Shown in pieces: positions 26,266 to 34,792 of a stretch of 64,000 nt of DNA. Source of the DNA: Ktedonobacter robiniae (GTDB taxonomy: Bacteria > Chloroflexota > Ktedonobacteria > Ktedonobacterales > Ktedonobacteraceae); contig NZ_BNJG01000003.1 of assembly GCF_016587375.1 (NCBI RefSeq), forward strand, positions 372,001-436,000. Direction: 5' to 3'. Both the position numbers and the translations under genes were made by a program. The notes beneath the pieces are model-generated. The model saw nothing but the letters and a program-made list of their open reading frames with translations. It ran no database searches and was not told where the DNA came from. Position 1 is the stretch's first letter; the number at the start of each line of letters is the position of its first letter.

Positions 26266-26994
26266 TCACACCAAACGATGACCGCCGTCTACAGGCAAAA
26301 CAGTCGCAGTTGTAAACTCGTTCTCCATCAGGAAGATGGCTGCATGACCTATGTCCGAGGGGCGGCCAATACGGCCTGCTGGCAGACGCTGCGCCATCTG
26401 CTCAAAATTGGCTAATTTGTTGGCTGCCAGGGCCGATGTCTCCCAGATCGGTGTATCGATCCAACCGGGGGAGATGGTGTTGACACGTACTGGTGCCAGG
26501 CCAATGGCCAGGGCATAGGTAAACGAGAAGAGACCACCATTGACTGCTGCCACAAGTGCGGCTGTTGCCATTGGGCGCTCAGCAGCGATTCCAGCCGTAA
26601 AGGTAATCGAGCCGTGCCCATTGATCTGCCGCGAGGCATATTTCGAGAGCAGTAGCGCCGCGATAAGCTTCGCATCGATAGTCTTGCGCGCAGCCTCCAG
26701 GTCAAAGTCGCGAATTGGCTGGTAAGCGAGATGAGAGGCAGCCGAGACAAAAAGATGATCGAATCTCCCGGCAGTCTCAAACAGGTGGCGCACCTCGTCT
26801 TCACGCGTGACATCGGCCGAGATCGACTTTACACGCTCTCCGCCCGCCAGGTTCTCAGTAGCCTGGGCCAGTCGCTCCGAAGAACGTCCCACAATGACTA
26901 CTTTAGCCCCTTTCGCCAGGGCAGCCTGAGCGACGCCAAATCCCATGCCAGAACTTCCCCCCACCACAATGATTGTATTCCCGCTAATATCCAT
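26266..26994 (-). CDS. Short-chain dehydrogenase/reductase lacking the catalytic Tyr/Lys
   Basis: 242 aa from the ATG at 26994 (AAGGAG upstream); a longer frame to 27126 has no support. The NAD(P)-binding VVGGSSGMGFG and the structural SPGWIDTP are clear. In place of the YxxxK dyad after GSITFTAGIAAERP the sequence is VAAVN, so both Tyr and Lys are absent. The protein may bind cofactor without classical SDR catalysis. It is divergent from the MmyB regulator, a common pairing that suggests direct control. Confidence 0.88.
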   Translation of the reverse strand: MDISGNTIIVVGGSSGMGFGVAQAALAKGAKVVIVGRSSERLAQATENLAGGERVKSISADVTREDEVRHLFETAGRFDHLFVSAASHLAYQPIRDFDLEAARKTIDAKLIAALLLSKYASRQINGHGSITFTAGIAAERPMATAALVAAVNGGLFSFTYALAIGLAPVRVNTISPGWIDTPIWETSALAANKLANFEQMAQRLPAGRIGRPSDIGHAAIFLMENEFTTATVLPVDGGHRLV

Positions 26995-27096
26995 ATTGTT
27001 GTCTCCTTGAGATATCGTCCTGGGCCGGTAAAACCTCGTCCTCAACCCAGCGAAAGTGTATAATGAAAAGTATTCTTGAACCAGACGAGCGTTTAT

Positions 27097-27117
27097 CATA
27101 GGAGTGGGGCTCCTATG
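27097..27117. promoter_or_regulatory. Dyad in the SDR/MmyB intergenic region
   Basis: Perfect 8-bp inverted repeat CATAGGAG-TGGGG-CTCCTATG (27097-27104 / 27110-27117), 28 bp before the regulator's ATG, with TATAAT at about 27058. A likely operator for autoregulation or for the divergent SDR gene. Confidence 0.55.
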
Positions 27118-27144
27118 GAACATCAATAGCTAAAGGGAGCAGTC

Positions 27145-28014
27145 ATGGCAAGCCAGCAGGAGCAATTACGCGTACAGGAACTCGGAGATTTTTTGCGCAC
27201 CAGAAGGGGACGGATTGCTCCTGAATCGGTTGGCTTGCCACGTGGGGAGAGGCGGAGGACGCCCGGATTGAGACGCGCAGAAGTGGCGCAACTGGCGGGC
27301 GTAAGCGTGGATTGGTATACCTGGCTGGAACAGGGACGCCCAATCAGCGTTTCAATTCAGGTGCTCGAAAGTCTGGTTCAAGCCCTCCAACTGGATGCTA
27401 ACGAGCGCGAGCATCTCTTCTTCCTGGCTCATCAGCAACCACCTCCAGAAGGAAATTCACTGCGCGAGACGGTCAGCGCGACCTTGCAGCATTTTCTTGA
27501 TCATCTTGACCTCAGCCCAGCCTTCGCTATCGGACCACGCTGGGATATTGTTGCCTGGAATGATGCCGCGCGCGTCGTGTTGTATGATTTTCCTCATATG
27601 ACGCCACGCGAGCGCAACGTTCTCTGGCTCACCTTTGCCTCTGCCTCTCATCGCCAACGAATAATAGATTGGGACAAGCACGCGCGCCGTATTCTAGCAC
27701 AATTTCGGACGAGCTATGGACGTTTTCCCGGCGATCCATGGATGACGGAGTTAATTGCCGATTTGCAAACCATTAGCCCCGAATTTCGCGCGTGGTGGTC
27801 CGATCACGAGGTGCTACGTGGGCCAGAAGGTCAAAAGGTGCTCAAACACCCCCAGGCGGGTAGCCTGGCCTTTGAGCATCTCATGTTTCAGATGTACGAT
27901 GAGCCAGATTTGAAGGTGGTTGTGTATACACCCATCAAAGAAGGGGAGACAGGGGAGAAAATCCGTCAGCTACTGATGCAAGGATACGGTCCCGTGGAAA
28001 CGGTGCCCCCCTAA
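27145..28014 (+). CDS. MmyB-like XRE-family regulator
   Basis: 289 aa. The N-terminal HTH (~10-75) includes LGDFLRTRRGRI, RRTPGLRRAEVAQLAGVSVDWYTWLEQGR, typical of the helix-turn-helix_31 group. The C-terminal MmyB-type ligand-binding domain (~105-275, with AFAIGPRWDIVAWNDAA) has been shown in a relative to bind a fatty acid. It probably controls the divergent SDR gene. Confidence 0.93.
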   Translation: MASQQEQLRVQELGDFLRTRRGRIAPESVGLPRGERRRTPGLRRAEVAQLAGVSVDWYTWLEQGRPISVSIQVLESLVQALQLDANEREHLFFLAHQQPPPEGNSLRETVSATLQHFLDHLDLSPAFAIGPRWDIVAWNDAARVVLYDFPHMTPRERNVLWLTFASASHRQRIIDWDKHARRILAQFRTSYGRFPGDPWMTELIADLQTISPEFRAWWSDHEVLRGPEGQKVLKHPQAGSLAFEHLMFQMYDEPDLKVVVYTPIKEGETGEKIRQLLMQGYGPVETVPP

Positions 28015-28039
28015 ACCAGTAGCAAGACTGGTCCTCTTT

Positions 28040-28882
28040 TTAGTGGGAAAGCTCCTGTACACGCTCCTCAATCACGCTTGCAAGGGCAGTGGCATCTTCA
28101 TAGTCCTGCCGGTAGAGCGGCGTACCCAGCCGCAGTGTCACCTGCCAGCGCCGCTTGCCAGGCGTATAGCAAAAGCCTGTAGGGACAATGGCAACCCGCG
28201 TCTGCTTGTCCCGCTCTGCCAGTGCCACCAGGCGCACAAAGCCCGCCCGGAAGGGGAGAAAAGCGGCGCCACAATCTTTAGGATTAGGATCGGGATCGAC
28301 ATTTGGGTAGGCCTCAGGGAAGATTACCAGTCCCTCCCCCTGACGCAGGAGTAGCATCGCGTCCTTGACCGCGTTTCTCAGATATTTCTTCACCTCGTCA
28401 ATTCGGAAAATACGCTCTCCTTCCTGACCATCTGTGGTTAAGAAGAGTCGTTCAGTACGTAAGACCGTTGGCCAGACGAGGGTAGTACATGCCCACTCCA
28501 TGAGCGAGCGTTGCCAGCGCGTGCGTATCCAATCCAGCGCCACAAAAATATGCATACGCCTGGGGATGCAGCGCAAGAGGATGCAGCCATCATACAGGTG
28601 ATGGTAGTGCCTGGCTGCGATCAGGAGTGGCCCCTTCTCTGGAAGGTTCTCAAGCCCCTCCACCGTTATCCTGGTTCCTGCAGTGGTGATAAACCAGCAG
28701 CCAATCTGAAGCACACACTGCGAGATAACCCGAATGACACGCACAACAAATGGGGGTCGGTCAGGGGCGTGCCCGCTCTGTTTCCCTTTCTCAGAACGTT
28801 GACGCACAAGCATAACAGGAGCCAGGCCAAGTACAACTCCTAACGCGGGAGCGACTGTTATAGAGTGCCACAATGAACTCAT
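28040..28882 (-). CDS. PlsC-like acyltransferase with shifted catalytic His
   Basis: 280 aa. An N-terminal hydrophobic helix is followed by the acyltransferase domain. The usual NHxxxxD block reads ARHYHHLYDG, in which the position five before Asp is Tyr and His residues sit beside it. FPEAYPNVDP stands for the FPEG block, and a late IVPTGFCY motif is present. It is co-transcribed with the upstream glycosyltransferase (4-nt overlap). A glycosyltransferase/acyltransferase pair of this kind makes carotenoid glycoside esters (CruC/CruD) in Chlorobi and Chloroflexi, or glycolipids. Which applies here is not decided. Confidence 0.8.
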   Translation of the reverse strand: MSSLWHSITVAPALGVVLGLAPVMLVRQRSEKGKQSGHAPDRPPFVVRVIRVISQCVLQIGCWFITTAGTRITVEGLENLPEKGPLLIAARHYHHLYDGCILLRCIPRRMHIFVALDWIRTRWQRSLMEWACTTLVWPTVLRTERLFLTTDGQEGERIFRIDEVKKYLRNAVKDAMLLLRQGEGLVIFPEAYPNVDPDPNPKDCGAAFLPFRAGFVRLVALAERDKQTRVAIVPTGFCYTPGKRRWQVTLRLGTPLYRQDYEDATALASVIEERVQELSH

Positions 28883-30036
28883 AGAGAACCTCTGCGTATG
28901 ACGGTACGACCACGCCAGGTATGCTTACGCCTCAAAGCCATCCTGCCCAGTTGCATGGCTACCGGCAGGTCACACAACGGCGAAAACCAGTATGACCATG
29001 GGCGCCTGGGATAGGCACGCACCGTTCCCACCAGGACTCCCAGGCGCATCGCTAACAGGACTCCATTTACCGTTAGTATATGCCAATCGCGCGTGCGGAG
29101 GAAGAGGAGGAGGAAAAGCAAAAGCGGGAGAGGTAGAGCCTGCACCAGGAGAATTTCCAACCAGCCAAGAGCTGTCTGCATTCCTGAGAAATGATCGTGC
29201 AGGGGGAGCGAGCGCGTCCAATTCTGCCAGGCCTCACGCCAGTTCTCATACATCCTTACTGATACGAGGTCATCTGCTTCATAGAAACCAACGCGATATC
29301 CATCGCGTACCAGCATCCGCGCCATAGTAACATCTTCACTGACCGAGAAACAAGTGCTGGCAAATCCATCATAGCAGGCCAGCGCTGTGCGTCTGAAGAG
29401 AAAGCACTGGCCGTTAGCCTGAACGTCTTGTATGCGTTGAAATTCTCTCCCGGGGACGCCAAAACGATAGACCAGCGTTGTCAGCAAAGCGGGATGTACA
29501 AAGCCTTCGCCAATGCTTCCCAATTCCTGTTGTGTCGCCAAGCTCAGCCCATCAAGCTGGGCTGACCTGGCATGCTCCAGTAACGTTGAGGTAAGTAGCG
29601 GCTTTGTGCGGACATCCGCATCTATGATTAATATCCAGTTGGCTGTAGGAGCGACAGCTTTCCAGCCTGTTTGCAGCCCCCAGACCTTGCCGTTCCAATC
29701 CTCTGGAATGGGACTGGCATCCATAAGGCGGATACGCGTGTCGCGCTGGGCATAGGCAGTCACAAGTTGTTGTGTGCCATCAGTCGAACCTCCATCGACA
29801 ACCAGGATCTCGCAGACCGCGCTTCCCTGCGCCATTAGCCCTTCCAGGCAAGGTGCCAGGCGTGTATATTCATTCAGGACAGGCACAATAACGGCTATCT
29901 GTTCTCCGGCTGCCTGCACTGTCTCCCGCGCCTGGAGACGTTTCCTGCCGCCTCCCTTTGCTAGACGCCATGCCACACGAGCCGCAAAAAATAGTTGCAC
30001 ACACGTTATCAGTTGAAGGGGATATCCTTTGCCCAA
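28879..30036 (-). CDS. Membrane glycosyltransferase family 2 (CruC/CrtQ-like)
   Basis: 385 aa, TTG start with GAGGAAA upstream. One N-terminal helix, then a GT2 domain: IAVIVPVLNEYTRLAPCL, LVVDGGSTDGT, the DxD-like IIDADVR, and SEDVTMARMLVRDGY before the (Q/R)xxRW-like region. Three or four hydrophobic helices end the protein. It transfers a sugar to a lipid-like acceptor at the cytoplasmic face. The overlap with the acyltransferase gene suggests joint synthesis of an acylated glycoside, possibly a carotenoid. Confidence 0.85.
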   Translation of the reverse strand: MGKGYPLQLITCVQLFFAARVAWRLAKGGGRKRLQARETVQAAGEQIAVIVPVLNEYTRLAPCLEGLMAQGSAVCEILVVDGGSTDGTQQLVTAYAQRDTRIRLMDASPIPEDWNGKVWGLQTGWKAVAPTANWILIIDADVRTKPLLTSTLLEHARSAQLDGLSLATQQELGSIGEGFVHPALLTTLVYRFGVPGREFQRIQDVQANGQCFLFRRTALACYDGFASTCFSVSEDVTMARMLVRDGYRVGFYEADDLVSVRMYENWREAWQNWTRSLPLHDHFSGMQTALGWLEILLVQALPLPLLLFLLLFLRTRDWHILTVNGVLLAMRLGVLVGTVRAYPRRPWSYWFSPLCDLPVAMQLGRMALRRKHTWRGRTVIRRGSL

Positions 30037-30064
30037 CGTTGGTTTCCTCTATTTCTCATGACGC

Positions 30065-30123
30065 CGCTACTGGCGTACGCGGCTACTGTTGATCTGGCGG
30101 AGTAGGCGCGTACGCCAGTAGCG
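30065..30123. repeat. 16-bp inverted repeat at the flavoprotein 3' end
   Basis: CGCTACTGGCGTACGC (30065-30080) and its complement (30108-30123). The right arm lies inside the last codons of the flavoprotein gene, so the hairpin can act as that gene's terminator. Confidence 0.6.
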
Positions 30124-31138
30124 AGGCCATCTGTATTCCGTGTTCGAGCGCGCGATGGACGCGACCACCGACGAAGCCATCACCGCAGAAAGCCAGTCCG
30201 GATGGCAGGGTAAGCGTGTGCAACTGCTCGCTATCGGCCTTCTGGTCAGGCAGAGCATAGCGCCAGCGCTGGACATTGCTAAAGATGGGGGTTGCCAGTT
30301 CCTCTTCCTGCACCAGTTGCGCCACCATGTCTGCGCCCTCTCGCACAAGCTCCGAGTCTTCTCTCTCCCATTGCACACGGCTATAATCAGGGGCCATCTG
30401 GGCAATAAGGAGTCCTGCACCCGAGGGAACGCGCTCTGGCGCTTTCTCGTGTTCCCAGGCCAGCCAGGAGATGGGGTGGGCCTTGTCGATATTGACCAGG
30501 GCATAATATGGACGCCGCTGTGGCGTAGGGCGATACCCAAGCATAATGGAGAGCAATGGCCGATAGGTTGCTCCACCCAGTTGGGCCACTATGGCCTCCT
30601 GTAAGCCAGGCTCTAATTGGCTTCTCTGGAGTAATTCTCGGGCCTGGGGAAGGGGAAACGTTATGAGAAGCCTGGAGAAAGGGCCTTGCGCTGCTCCGTG
30701 TTCAGGTACAAGCCACCAGCCTTGAGGAGTCTGTCGGACATGATCGATACGTGTCTCCAGATGAATGTCGAGTCCCCTGGCCATCTGTTTGGGCAACGTG
30801 GTCAGGCCGCTGCGATAGGTCCACTTCTCCTCAGCGTTTTGCGCGGCGTCGCCCTCCTGGATCTCTCCCTGGCCGTTGAAGACCCAGACTGGTTTCTCGA
30901 TATCGATAAGATCAGGGGTACGAAAGCGCCCCGTAATCCAGGAGATCGAGGCAGGTGCTCCCGGCTTGATATACTGTGCGCCATGATCGTAGATAAAGCC
31001 CTCGCGGCTGAGTGTCGCAACACGCCCACCCACGTCCCGGCTCTTCTCAAAGAGCGTCACCTGCCAACCCGCATCTTGCAAGACATGGGCTGCCGCCAGC
31101 CCGCTACATCCCGCCCCCAGAATGGCAATCGATGTCAT
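30083..31138 (-). CDS. Renalase-like FAD-dependent oxidoreductase
   Basis: 351 aa from the ATG at 31138 (AAGGGAG upstream). The FAD dinucleotide motif is IAILGAGCSGLAAAHVL, with EKSRDVGGRVAT as the second block and GLAFCGDGFVGGRVHRAL as the C-terminal FAD block. The family includes renalase and NAD(P)/FAD amine-oxidase-like proteins. Carotenoid desaturases share the same fold but are longer. It lies upstream of the glycosyltransferase gene with its own terminator between, so co-function is uncertain. Confidence 0.85.
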   Translation of the reverse strand: MTSIAILGAGCSGLAAAHVLQDAGWQVTLFEKSRDVGGRVATLSREGFIYDHGAQYIKPGAPASISWITGRFRTPDLIDIEKPVWVFNGQGEIQEGDAAQNAEEKWTYRSGLTTLPKQMARGLDIHLETRIDHVRQTPQGWWLVPEHGAAQGPFSRLLITFPLPQARELLQRSQLEPGLQEAIVAQLGGATYRPLLSIMLGYRPTPQRRPYYALVNIDKAHPISWLAWEHEKAPERVPSGAGLLIAQMAPDYSRVQWEREDSELVREGADMVAQLVQEEELATPIFSNVQRWRYALPDQKADSEQLHTLTLPSGLAFCGDGFVGGRVHRALEHGIQMASLLAYAPTPPDQQ

Positions 31139-31190
31139 AACCTGCTCCCTTCGACGAAATATGTACATGCAGCTCTATTGTACCGCACGG

Positions 31191-31245
31191 TCAGGTGCAA
31201 CAAGAAGCGCGAGGTCAGTAGCCTCGCGCTTCTTGTTGCACCTGA
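31191..31245. terminator. Perfect 24-bp hairpin after the DUF1269 gene
   Basis: Arms 31191-31214 and 31222-31245 with a 7-nt loop, immediately beyond the DUF1269 stop codon (31250, minus strand). Confidence 0.7.
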
Positions 31246-31249
31246 CTCT

Positions 31250-31768
31250 TTACTGAGCGCGGGCTGAGCCGAGCATTTCGCGCAGTTGGGCCTCGTCCTG
31301 GCTTGAAAGTGAGGTCTGGATGACCTGGAACTGGATATCTTTAATCTGAGGTATGATCTTGTCCATGACCGCCTCGCGAGTAAGCAGGAAGAGTGCGGCC
31401 TCTCCAGGCTGAATCGCGTTGGCGACCTGCTTAATAAAATTATCGTCAATGCCGATATCGGTCATTTTTCCGGAGAGGGCACCCGCACCGGCTCCTATCG
31501 CCATACCAGCCAATGGATTAAGAAAGAGCATGCCAACCAGCAGTCCCCAGAAGGCGCCTCCCATCGCTCCAGCGCCCACCAGGTTGTGCGCCTGGCGGAT
31601 CTTGGGACGCCCATCGGCTCTGCGCGTGACCAGAGCAGCGTCATCACATTTAATTAACTTCTGGGTCTGTAGCTGGGTTATGACATCGAGCATACGTTGG
31701 GCCGTTGCTTCATCAATAAACTTGAGCACGAAAAGATTTTCCTTGGAACCTCCTGCTGGGGCTTGCAT
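31250..31768 (-). CDS. DUF1269-family protein
   Basis: 172 aa. A ferredoxin-like N-terminal part (~10-60) and a Gly-rich hydrophobic hairpin (~65-105, GAMGGAFWGLLVGMLFLNPLAG...) precede DNFIKQVANAIQPGEAALFLL, the DUF1269 signature. These proteins are often stress-linked and membrane associated; biochemical role unknown. The upstream gene is the divergent AI-2E transporter. Confidence 0.88.
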   Translation of the reverse strand: MQAPAGGSKENLFVLKFIDEATAQRMLDVITQLQTQKLIKCDDAALVTRRADGRPKIRQAHNLVGAGAMGGAFWGLLVGMLFLNPLAGMAIGAGAGALSGKMTDIGIDDNFIKQVANAIQPGEAALFLLTREAVMDKIIPQIKDIQFQVIQTSLSSQDEAQLREMLGSARAQ

Positions 31769-32007
31769 AGCACGTTATCTCCTTGTGTGTCGCTTTTTAA
31801 GGTAGAGGATATTCCCTCTACCTTCTCCACTATAATGAGCATCTCCCCATATGCCATCACATATTAGGAGTATTTCTCCTGCCCCTTTGGAGTGATCTCT
31901 TCAACACAGGTAGGGAGCGTGTTTGGTAAGGCAGTACAATAGAAGTATCCCAACGTAAACGTTTGTCATAAAGGCTGGAACTTTCCTCAGTAAGGAGCGA
32001 TTCCGCA

Positions 32008-33126
32008 ATGCCTATGCGTGTTTCTTCAGAGGGCGAGGCAACAACTATCGATCTCTGGCGCAAACGATTCTTCATTTCAGTGACGCTCTTAACCTGGCTG
32101 GTTATAGTTGGTATTCTTGCGCGCTTTATTGGCCTTATCGCGGGTCCCATCATCTTGCTCACGCTTGCGGGGCTTATCGCCTATATCATTCATCCCCTGG
32201 TGAAAATCCTGGAGCGTGTGCTGCCCCAGCCCCTGGCGATTGCCGTGGTCTTTCTGGCGCTGCTGCTACTCCTGGTTTCTCTCCTGTATTTTGTGATACT
32301 CGCAGCCATCCAGCAGCTCGCCTCCCTTATAACTTCGTTACAGACCTTTGTGCAGCATCCCACCTTTCAGAAGCAGCTCCAGCCCATCTTTCACTTTCTG
32401 ACCCAGATCGGCTCCTCTCCACAGCAATTAGTGAGCGCGCTCCAGCAGGTCGCGGGCTATCTACAGGGCGCAGTCTTTAATATTCTTCCCTTTATCAGCA
32501 ACCTGTTCGCGATCATCATCAACGCCATTATCTTAACCTCATTCTGTCTGTACTTCTTAATCGATGGATCACGGGCCGTACGCTGGTTCAGGCAAAACAC
32601 GCCGCAGCGCTTCAAAGCAAAGATAAACTTCTTTATCGATACGCTTGAACGCTCGTTTGGAGGTTATGTCCGGGGGCAGATTATATTGGCCGTCATTATT
32701 ACGCTGATTACTGCGGTTGGGGCCTCGTTTATTGGTGTCCCCTTTATCATCCTGCTGTCAATCATCGTCTTTGTCTTTGAGTTTGTACCTATTATTGGGG
32801 CCTATATTTCGGGTACGATTGGTGTACTTTTTGCCCTCGCGAACGGCTGGCATACGGCACTGATCATGGCGATTTTTGTGACGATTATCAATGGTGTTCT
32901 GGAGGGACAAATCCTGGCTCCTCGTATCCTGGGGCATGCTATCGGCCTGCACCCTATCGTCTCTATCTTTGCCTTGCTCATAGGTAGCAGCCTCTTCGGA
33001 ATTATCGGCGCGGTTCTGGCGGCACCCGTAGCTGGTCTCTGCCAGGCCCTGGTCCAGGCCTATTGGACAAACTGGCGCGACACCCATCCCGAAGAATTTT
33101 CTCCTAAAACCCCAGAGAAGACTTAA
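32008..33126 (+). CDS. AI-2E family transporter (PerM/YdiK-like)
   Basis: 372 aa with seven to eight helices. Typical elements are IIHPLVKILERVLPQPLAIAVV near the N-terminus, the cytoplasmic helix pair with FGGYVRGQI, FEFVPIIGAYISG and the late IGLHPIVSIFALLIG. Family members export small molecules or exchange Na+ and H+; the autoinducer-2 role is proven for few. Convergent with the small gene at 33135. Confidence 0.92.
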   Translation: MPMRVSSEGEATTIDLWRKRFFISVTLLTWLVIVGILARFIGLIAGPIILLTLAGLIAYIIHPLVKILERVLPQPLAIAVVFLALLLLLVSLLYFVILAAIQQLASLITSLQTFVQHPTFQKQLQPIFHFLTQIGSSPQQLVSALQQVAGYLQGAVFNILPFISNLFAIIINAIILTSFCLYFLIDGSRAVRWFRQNTPQRFKAKINFFIDTLERSFGGYVRGQIILAVIITLITAVGASFIGVPFIILLSIIVFVFEFVPIIGAYISGTIGVLFALANGWHTALIMAIFVTIINGVLEGQILAPRILGHAIGLHPIVSIFALLIGSSLFGIIGAVLAAPVAGLCQALVQAYWTNWRDTHPEEFSPKTPEKT

Positions 33127-33134
33127 ATGGGAGG

Positions 33135-33344
33135 CTACTTTCTCTCGGCCTCTATACGTGCAATCTCTATGTGCGCTCGCTGTACTTCACGCACGATGAA
33201 GTATGTTGCCGTAGCCCAGGCTACTGATGCGACCACTGATACCAGGGGAACTGTAAGCGCCAGCAGTTCGCCCACACTATATCTTTGCTGATCCTGAATA
33301 TATGCCTCTCTTGAGGATTTGCTATCAACACTGCTATTTTTCAT
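33135..33344 (-). CDS. Small single-TM protein
   Basis: 69 aa. A polar N-terminus (~1-25), one hydrophobic helix (~28-50, LLALTVPLVSVVASVAWATA) and a charged amphipathic tail (REVQRAHIEIARIEAERK). No family recognised. Reading frame, charge pattern and position 8 bp from the convergent transporter stop make it a plausible small gene. Confidence 0.5.
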   Translation of the reverse strand: MKNSSVDSKSSREAYIQDQQRYSVGELLALTVPLVSVVASVAWATATYFIVREVQRAHIEIARIEAERK

Positions 33345-33883
33345 GCTCGCTTGCTCTCTTCCTTGGTATTATCTTGTTCAGAGCGGCTTCTCGCCTAAAC
33401 TGATCACGCCTGGTGTCTCCAAGCACAACCTTATCGTACCTGATCGGTATTGGGTCTGGCAAGCTATCCTTTAAGGCAAGCTTACAAGCCAAAATCTGCT
33501 GCAATTTTGTTGTAAAAAACCCGGCAATATGCTATTATGGATAAATTCAAGGCGTTTCTAGGTAAAAGAAAGGGGCACAATTCATGAAAAACACATTCTA
33601 TTATACGAGGTTGTGCGACCTTTCCGCGACAAGAGCCTAAGTAATACCCATCTAACAGACATTCCCAATATTCGTTTATCCACATCTGATAACCCGGCAT
33701 GTCTCATCATCTTTGTTCCTCGCGGAAGCACTTCTGTAAAAGGCATTCAGCTATTTTTAGCTATGCAGCTTTAGCCTTATTCAGCACATCCTCTCTACAC
33801 AAACCTTCTTCCTGGCATTTCTCCGGATCGCTACATGCCCGAAACTAAGAACATCAACTTTTGAGAAGAGGAAACATACTTTT
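33345..33883. other. Intergenic region, 539 bp, no gene seen
   Basis: The stretch is AT-rich with several short open frames that lack ribosome sites or compositional support. GAAGAGGAAA just before 33884 is the ribosome site of the acetyltransferase. TTGTTGTAAAAAACCC and CTATTATGG near 33508-33540 could be promoter elements. Confidence 0.4.
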
Positions 33884-34753
33884 ATGGCACAGCACCAAGC
33901 ACAAGATGTAATTAAAGCTGAGGTCACTCTAGCAGATCATGCCGACGTTAAGGCTTTGCTGGATCTCTGTGCTCAGCATGATGGCCTGCCTTTGGCAGTC
34001 AATGTAGATAACCTGACGCATGAACCTGGCAATGGCTTTCTCTACTACAGAGGAGGGCAGCTTATTGGAGTTGCTTTTCTCTTTGGAGAGTGGACCATTG
34101 AGGTTATTGGCGCGATCCATCCTGCATATCGTCGCCAGGGTGTAGGGCAGCGCCTGTTAGACGCGATCAAAAACTACTGTCGAGAGCAGGCCAAAGAAGA
34201 ATTGACCATTATTGGCGTGGGTGGATGGGAGGCTGGCAAGGCCTTTATTCATGCTGCTGGAGGAACCTATACCCTTTCAGAGTACCATATGGAACTGGCT
34301 ACTACTGACATTAAGCGACCAGCGGTGTGGCGTGATGGCCTTACTCTGCGCCAGGCGACCCCTGCTCAAGCCGCACAGGTAAGTGGAATTGCCATTCAGG
34401 CCTTTGGCGATGCTGAAGAAGAGGTTGCTCCATGGGTGGCAAAAGCCATTCTTAAACCCGCGCGCCGTTTCTTTCTAGTTACTCTAGACTCCGGTGAGGC
34501 GGTAGGCTGTATCAGCACGGTCGCAGTGGGAGATGGACAGGTAGATATTACTGCCTTTGGTATCCTTCCATTGTTCCAGAGAAAGGGCCTGGGGCGCCAG
34601 GTTCTTACTATGACGGTCGAGATGCTACTGGCTGAAGGCTGGCAACGTATCGGCCTCGATGTGGAAACAGAGAATAGCCATGCCCTTAGCCTCTATCAGT
34701 CCTGCGGCTTCCAACAAACACGCGTTGATCATTACTATCAACTGCAGCTATGA
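33884..34753 (+). CDS. Tandem GNAT acetyltransferase
   Basis: 289 aa with two GNAT folds. The first (~15-140) has the acetyl-CoA loop YRRQGVGQRLLDAI. The second (~150-289) has FQRKGLGRQVLTMTV and the C-terminal ALSLYQSCGF typical of GNAT motif B. It transfers acetyl from acetyl-CoA to an amine; the substrate is unknown. The next gene on this strand is another GNAT, separated by an IS630 insertion. Confidence 0.9.
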   Translation: MAQHQAQDVIKAEVTLADHADVKALLDLCAQHDGLPLAVNVDNLTHEPGNGFLYYRGGQLIGVAFLFGEWTIEVIGAIHPAYRRQGVGQRLLDAIKNYCREQAKEELTIIGVGGWEAGKAFIHAAGGTYTLSEYHMELATTDIKRPAVWRDGLTLRQATPAQAAQVSGIAIQAFGDAEEEVAPWVAKAILKPARRFFLVTLDSGEAVGCISTVAVGDGQVDITAFGILPLFQRKGLGRQVLTMTVEMLLAEGWQRIGLDVETENSHALSLYQSCGFQQTRVDHYYQLQL

Positions 34754-34792
34754 TTTTAATCAACAATTTTTCATGTCTTATGTGTTTAGTTT

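Noticed and set aside
33482..33700. 72-aa minus-strand frame in the gap before the acetyltransferase
   Set aside because: No ribosome site, odd composition rich in Tyr and Cys, no similarity recognised.
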